Source: Candidatus Pacearchaeota archaeon ex4484_71 (GTDB lineage: Archaea; Nanobdellota; Nanobdellia; Pacearchaeales; GW2011-AR1). From it: a DNA stretch of 9,608 nucleotides. The stretch covers positions 1 to 9,608 of the forward strand of contig NJDN01000011.1 in assembly GCA_002254395.1 (NCBI GenBank), written 5' to 3'. The first letter of the stretch is position 1. Each line of letters opens with the position of its first letter. Below the pieces are notes generated by a model. It did no database searches. It was given only the letters and a program-made list of their open reading frames with translations, and had not been told where the DNA came from. Both the position numbers and the translations under genes were made by a program. Below, piece after piece: positions 6,352-9,608 of this stretch.

Positions 6352-7080
6352 ATGCTACAAGATATGTCCGAAGAAAAAAAGAAGATTTTTCTCTTAGAAT
6401 TCACAGAAGAGCTAATAAGAAATTACAAACCCATGGATTTCTTCAAATTGAAGGAGAGAATAAGACTTGAAGAAGAGAAAAACATGCCTTACACCCCTTC
6501 AATTTTACACACATCCAAGGACAATAAAAAAGAAATAAAGAAACTAATAAAAGAAAAAACAAAGACTGAACAGAAGATAAAAAGGTTAGAGCAATCTGAC
6601 CTGAAGATAACCTTTAAGAACAAACTACCTCCAAGGGCCATATCAAGAGAACCTAGAGTGATCCCCCAACCAGTTGTATTAAGAGACACAAGAGTTCTAA
6701 AAATACCTGAAACAAGACTTCCGGGAAGATTAAGTTATCTAAAACCAGTTCGAACATATGAAAAACTCAATCTTGGAAAGATTCAAGAATTGATTTCGGA
6801 TCCTAATGTAGATGTTGTAGAATGCCTTGGAGCCGATAAAAAACTATTCGTGGAAGGCAAAATGGGCAGAAAACCTACAAATATCACTCTAAGCCCGTCT
6901 GAAATAAATGACATCTTAACAGAATTTTCTGTAAAATCAAGAATCCCAATAGTGGAAGGAATCACAAAAGTTGCCGTTGGAGATTTAACTTTAACCGCGG
7001 TGATATCTCAATCAGAATATCAATTCAGAATAAAAAAGATAAAAGAGCCGAAAATTGTCCCTCCACGACCATACTATTAA
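6352..7080 (+). CDS. Secretion-ATPase N-domain-like protein without ATPase domain
   Basis: A 242-residue protein. Residues 5-42 and 55-81 are charged helices and 85-135 is basic and Pro-rich. Residues 138-230 resemble the small domain that precedes the RecA-like motor of type II/IV secretion and pilus ATPases (CpaF/FlaI type). IQELISDPNVDVVECLG (144-160) mirrors the family's 'LL-DP-V-x-I-x-x-G' start, then KLFVEGKMGRKPTNITLSPSEINDILTEFS follows its 'V-e-r-x-G-x-x-x-T-x-i-x-l-s-x-e-E' pattern, and IVEGITKVAVGDLTLTAVIS (200-219) its 'P-x-v-d-a-x-l-x-d-G-x-R-v-x-a-v-i' part. No Walker A, Asp box, Walker B or His box follows; the protein ends in IVPPRPYY. A stand-alone domain could partner a pilus or secretion motor, or be an adapted regulator; this is inference. 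Translation may begin at the ATG at 6352 or at Met5 (6364). No Shine-Dalgarno site is visible. Its stop overlaps that of the convergent gene. Confidence 0.75.
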   Translation: MLQDMSEEKKKIFLLEFTEELIRNYKPMDFFKLKERIRLEEEKNMPYTPSILHTSKDNKKEIKKLIKEKTKTEQKIKRLEQSDLKITFKNKLPPRAISREPRVIPQPVVLRDTRVLKIPETRLPGRLSYLKPVRTYEKLNLGKIQELISDPNVDVVECLGADKKLFVEGKMGRKPTNITLSPSEINDILTEFSVKSRIPIVEGITKVAVGDLTLTAVISQSEYQFRIKKIKEPKIVPPRPYY

Positions 7081-8600
7081 GAACTATTTGAAATATTATA
7101 CTCTTCAGAAAGCTCTGGAATTTCTATAAAAGAAGAATCCTTCTCCATTATTTGATTTGCAATATCTTTTATCCAAATAGTTTTATCTCTTTCAATTTCT
7201 TTTTGAAGCTCTTCCTCTCCAAGAGATGAACTATAACTCTGTTCTAAGAAATAATCCCCCAACTCAAACCTCACAACTATCCAAGACTTATATCTTTTAG
7301 CAGTTTGGATAATTTTTTCATCAGGAAAATTTTCCTTTAATATGGAAATCTCTTGTTCAGTTAATGAAACGTTCTCGTACGCTGATTTAAAGATTTCTTT
7401 ATTCTCAACGGACAAATTAGAGCTCTGGATGGTTTTGTTTTCAACCGGCACATCCAACTTCCCCTCTTCAGACACACTTTGATTCTCTTTATTCTTTAAA
7501 AGTGTCTTCACGGAAATCAATTCTTTCCCATCATAAACCACAGAAATCTTTAAATCTCCCTCGCTGAAATTCAAATTTAAATCTCCAAGATTAATTAACA
7601 TACTTTGAGTTTTGTCGCCAAGATATTCTTCTCCAAAACCCTTTTTTTGTTCCGAATAATTTGTTGTAATAATAACCTTATTATCAGATACCTCAACATT
7701 CAAGATATCTTCTCCAAGATCAGCAGTTTCAGTTCTTACACTATCTTCCACAATTTCTATTGTTTCCCCTTCCGCAAGATTATACTCAAAAGGCTTATTG
7801 TAAGACACATCTCCTTGGACTTCTTTCTCAAAATCAAGAGATGCTTCTCCTGTAAGAGGGCTAGTTATTTTCTCTTCAGAAACTGTAGAAGCTCCCTCGT
7901 CCGTGGGAGAGCCTTCTGTGCTCTCTGAAGATTCCGTAACGACATCTCCTTCGCCAAGCGTATCTTGTGTAACACCATTAGATTCTTCTAAAACTTCTTC
8001 TTTCTCTTCGTTGGATGAATTTTCCTCCCCACTAGAAATATTAAAACTACCCTCTGAAGAAGATTCTCCAGAACTTCCAGTTTCCGCCTTAGAATAAATC
8101 TTAAATTTAAAAAATACATCTGGATGAACTTCCGCAGTTCCAATTAATCCATATCCTTCTCCGCTTCCTTTTATAGAAGAACCCTTTAGATAAAAATCCC
8201 CCTCAGTCTTATCAAGAGATATCAAGTCACTCAAATTATACTCTTTCGTCTCTCCGTTGTTTTCAAATATAATCCTAGAAGACGCAGGAATAAGTTCCCC
8301 CTCATTAAGATCTAAATGCAATGCTCCCTTTAAAGATTCTCCAGACACATATGAACTATCCAGATTTATAACAACATGTGAATCTCCGCTTGACCTGTAA
8401 TACGACACTAAAGAAAAAGCCACCAACAAAACTAAAAATCCCATGATTATAAAAATTATCTTCGAACCTTTAGAAGAAGAACTTTCCTCATTTGAAGTAC
8501 CAATATACTCTGAAACAACTTTTCCGTTAACTCTTTTGCTGTGATAAATATAAGGTCCATATACCTTCCCATTACGTCTTATATATTTCTTATAAACCAT
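7077..8600 (-). CDS. Single-pass surface protein with basic cytoplasmic motif and Ser/Glu-rich ectodomain
   Basis: A 507-residue membrane protein. Residues 1-47 are basic and contain a Tyr/Gly motif (RRNGKVYGPYIYHSKRVNGK, then EYIGT) that looks like a small beta hairpin. Residues 48-67 are one transmembrane helix, and the lack of a cleavage site plus the basic N-terminus suggests N-in, C-out topology. Outside, residues 75-170 form a beta-rich domain (VINLDSSYVSGESLKGAL, GELIPASSRIIF), 171-245 a Ser/Glu/Gly-rich linker, 255-370 a second beta-rich domain, and 400-490 a mixed domain (SLTEQEISILKENFPDE, SWIVVRFELGDYFLEQSY, IWIKDIANQIMEK). The pattern suggests an anchored cell-envelope or adhesion protein; no enzyme motif is visible. 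On the coding strand GAGAGG lies 4 bases before the ATG, a good Shine-Dalgarno site supporting this start. It follows the 8678-8926 gene after 77 bases. I recall similar proteins from DPANN archaea, but cannot name a family. Confidence 0.85.
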   Translation of the reverse strand: MVYKKYIRRNGKVYGPYIYHSKRVNGKVVSEYIGTSNEESSSSKGSKIIFIIMGFLVLLVAFSLVSYYRSSGDSHVVINLDSSYVSGESLKGALHLDLNEGELIPASSRIIFENNGETKEYNLSDLISLDKTEGDFYLKGSSIKGSGEGYGLIGTAEVHPDVFFKFKIYSKAETGSSGESSSEGSFNISSGEENSSNEEKEEVLEESNGVTQDTLGEGDVVTESSESTEGSPTDEGASTVSEEKITSPLTGEASLDFEKEVQGDVSYNKPFEYNLAEGETIEIVEDSVRTETADLGEDILNVEVSDNKVIITTNYSEQKKGFGEEYLGDKTQSMLINLGDLNLNFSEGDLKISVVYDGKELISVKTLLKNKENQSVSEEGKLDVPVENKTIQSSNLSVENKEIFKSAYENVSLTEQEISILKENFPDEKIIQTAKRYKSWIVVRFELGDYFLEQSYSSSLGEEELQKEIERDKTIWIKDIANQIMEKDSSFIEIPELSEEYNISNSS

Positions 8601-8610
8601 TTAACCTCTC
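8601..8610 (-). promoter_or_regulatory. Shine-Dalgarno site of the 7077-8600 gene
   Basis: The coding strand reads GAGAGGTTAA directly before the ATG, so GAGAGG is 4 bases from the start codon. The same 4-base gap occurs at the 8926 start. Genes on the left of the window lack such sites. Confidence 0.7.
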
Positions 8611-8631
8611 TTGATAAAAAAGGAAAATATC

Positions 8632-8650
8632 TATTTAAAACTTTATATAA
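8632..8650 (-). promoter_or_regulatory. AT-rich promoter region of the 7077-8600 gene
   Basis: Two TATA-like words lie on the minus strand: TTTAAATA (8632-8639), about 35 bases before the ATG, and TTATATAAA (8642-8650), about 46 bases before it. Either would give a leader of roughly 10-20 bases carrying the Shine-Dalgarno site. I cannot choose between them by eye, and this stretch overlaps the T-tracts ending the upstream gene. Confidence 0.4.
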
Positions 8651-8677
8651 AAAAATAATAAATTAAAAAACAAAAAA
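8649..8677 (-). terminator. T-tract terminator after the 8678-8926 gene
   Basis: Directly after the stop codon the minus strand reads as several T-runs of six or seven (8672-8677, 8665-8670, 8649-8655). Such oligo-T clusters are the intrinsic terminators of archaeal RNA polymerase. No hairpin is seen. Confidence 0.5.
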
Positions 8678-8926
8678 TTATCCTTGCGTTGGAGGAACTA
8701 ACACAAGAGTTTGGTTTCCAATTTGCACCTGATAAAAACCCTTGTTTTGCAATTGATTAATCATATCTGCAAACACATAGCTTTGTGCTTCAATTTGCTT
8801 ATTAAACACATACTTATTTATTTTAGGTTTAACAACAAAGAAGAACACCATCGTAAGCACTAAAAGGATTACCAAGATGGATAAAATCCATATTGCCACG
8901 CTCTTTTTATCTTTATTTGATCTCAT
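8678..8926 (-). CDS. Small single-pass membrane protein, start placed at ATG 8926
   Basis: An 82-residue protein: a basic N-terminus (MRSNKDKK), a strong transmembrane helix at about 9-33 (SVAIWILSILVILLVLTMVF) and an outer segment with a helix (NKQIEAQSYVFADMINQLQNKG) ending in a short strand, YQVQIGNQTLVLVPP. The basic end before the helix suggests N-in, C-out topology. The frame extends 15 bases upstream to a GTG at 8941, but GGAGGT on the coding strand (8935-8930) lies inside that extension, 4 bases before the ATG at 8926, so the ATG is chosen. The gene follows the partial surface-protein gene after 20 bases and is probably cotranscribed with it. The C-terminal '-GNQTLVLVP' type ending recurs, to my recollection, in small membrane proteins of DPANN archaea. 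Function unknown; an anchor, chaperone or partner for the adjoining secreted protein is plausible. Confidence 0.82.
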   Translation of the reverse strand: MRSNKDKKSVAIWILSILVILLVLTMVFFFVVKPKINKYVFNKQIEAQSYVFADMINQLQNKGFYQVQIGNQTLVLVPPTQG

Positions 8927-8929
8927 TTT

Positions 8930-8938
8930 ACCTCCTTT
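8930..8938 (-). promoter_or_regulatory. Strong Shine-Dalgarno site deciding the 8926 start
   Basis: The coding strand carries AAAGGAGGT followed by AAA and ATG. This near-perfect match to the anti-Shine-Dalgarno end of 16S rRNA rules in favour of the ATG at 8926 over the GTG at 8941. Confidence 0.8.
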
Positions 8939-8946
8939 CACTATTC

Positions 8947-9608
8947 CTAGTAAATCTCTATTTCAACGAGAGTCGTTACATCCTTGACTTCTGCGCCGTC
9001 CTCTGTTGAAGCATAAACAGACAAAATATCTCCTGGTTCAAAATTTACAACCCCCTGAGATTGAATATCATAATCACTCAAAATTCCTTCCTTTTTCACA
9101 TCGAATGAATTTCTCAAACCTACTTCTTCTCCATTTAGATATAATACTATATTTAAGTTTCCTCCATCACTTAAAAAATCTGCATTCGTAGAGATGCCGG
9201 TTACACTTCCACCATGCATCATAACATATCCTTTTTCATATCCCGTTTTAACATTAGTTGCGGTGTTTAAAAATTGAGAATCTGAAAACTCTCCCGGCAA
9301 ACCAAAGTTCAAAAGCATTTTCTGAGATACAACTTCTTTCACAGTTTTCTTAAATTTCTCATCCGAAACTGTAATAACATAAACTGGTTTTTCCTCCCCC
9401 ATATCCACCTTATACATAGCGAGATTTGTGTCGTCAATATTTTCTAAATTCACTTGGTCTGGAAGATCTTCCATATTAACTTCTTCCACCTCCTGTACTT
9501 TTGACTCATCATATCCTTTCTCTTCGACAACTTTTTTTACAACATCTTTTACCCCTGCATTATCGCTTATAGCCACGCCCGCTGCTAGGACTCCTCCTAC
9601 CAACAACA
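8947..9608 (-). CDS. Secreted beta-rich surface protein, 5' end outside window
   Basis: The frame is open to the right edge, so the N-terminus is missing; about 220 residues are visible. The first residues at the edge (LLVGGVLAAGVAIS) look like the end of a signal peptide or membrane helix, so perhaps only 10-20 residues are missing. Next come an acidic region (VEEKGYDESKVQEVEEVNMEDLPDQ in part), a segment DEKFKKTVKEVVSQKMLLNFG, and a beta domain of about 95 residues: YEKGYVMMHGGSVTGISTNA, then NIVLYLNGEEVG, then NFEPGDILSVYASTEDGAEV and TLVEIEIY at the end. This alternation of strands, with 'G-x-x-x-x-x-Y-x-N-G-E-x-V-G' and 'x-F-x-x-G-D-x-x-S-V-Y', suggests a jelly-roll fold like those of phage fibres and BclA-type surface proteins; that is a resemblance by eye. 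No cysteines or enzyme motifs are seen. It probably forms an operon with the next gene, 20 bases downstream. Confidence 0.85.
   Translation of the reverse strand, partial: LLVGGVLAAGVAISDNAGVKDVVKKVVEEKGYDESKVQEVEEVNMEDLPDQVNLENIDDTNLAMYKVDMGEEKPVYVITVSDEKFKKTVKEVVSQKMLLNFGLPGEFSDSQFLNTATNVKTGYEKGYVMMHGGSVTGISTNADFLSDGGNLNIVLYLNGEEVGLRNSFDVKKEGILSDYDIQSQGVVNFEPGDILSVYASTEDGAEVKDVTTLVEIEIY

Noticed and set aside
7605..7928. 107-residue plus-strand frame inside the surface-protein gene
   Set aside because: The opposite frame has a clear domain layout and a Shine-Dalgarno site, while this one has neither; shadow.
7863..8090. Ser/Glu-rich stretch of the surface protein as a DNA repeat array
   Set aside because: The protein composition is biased but the DNA shows no regular repeat unit; it is best read as a flexible linker.
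8927..8941. GTG start at 8941 for the small membrane protein
   Set aside because: The Shine-Dalgarno site GGAGGT lies inside this extension and points to the ATG at 8926.
1..9608. CRISPR array, insertion sequence, integrase or defence system
   Set aside because: No spaced repeats, terminal inverted repeats, transposase, nuclease or helicase motifs were found in any frame I read.

Overview
The window looks like a piece of an archaeal chromosome, probably from a small-genome DPANN lineage of the Pacearchaeota/Woesearchaeota kind. Four things point that way. The DNA is AT-rich and tightly packed, and no stretch of more than about 80 bases lacks a gene. Several genes carry an archaeal TATA box whose centre lies about 25 bases upstream of the ATG with no ribosome-binding site, the layout of leaderless transcripts. 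The ferredoxin is of the Pyrococcus single-cluster type. Several surface and coiled-coil proteins resemble families I associate with such archaea. The lineage is inferred from gene content; there is no rRNA here to confirm it.

Left part (1-2895). The C-terminal end of a probable isochorismatase-like cysteine hydrolase enters on the + strand and ends 3 bases before the end of a convergent minus-strand group. Read in its own direction, that group is: an NDT-fold-like protein (2895-2428), LemA (2373-1816), an unknown protein with a very basic tail (1775-1092) and the membrane protease HtpX (1053-172). LemA and HtpX are frequent genomic partners in membrane quality control. Here each gene appears to have its own promoter.

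Centre (2956-7080). On the + strand lie a 58-residue single-[4Fe-4S] ferredoxin, a full-length phosphoenolpyruvate synthase with a charged C-terminal extension, a protein with a histone-H1-like lysine-rich N-terminus plus a helical core, and a protein whose C-terminal third resembles the N-terminal domain of type II/IV secretion ATPases but has no ATPase domain. The ferredoxin and the NDT-like gene are divergent, with TATA boxes only 2 bases apart.

Right part (7077-9608). A minus-strand surface-protein cluster contains a partial secreted beta-rich protein, an 82-residue one-pass membrane protein and a 507-residue one-pass membrane protein with a large Ser/Glu-rich outer part. The two complete genes here have Shine-Dalgarno sites 4 bases from the ATG, unlike the leaderless-type genes to the left. 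The 507-residue gene ends tail-to-tail with the secretion-ATPase-like gene, their stop codons sharing one TTAA.

I see no tRNA, rRNA, CRISPR array, insertion sequence or integrase, and no convincing defence system. The least explained parts are the two-gene unit 5722-7080, the modular surface proteins and the unknown gene between lemA and htpX.
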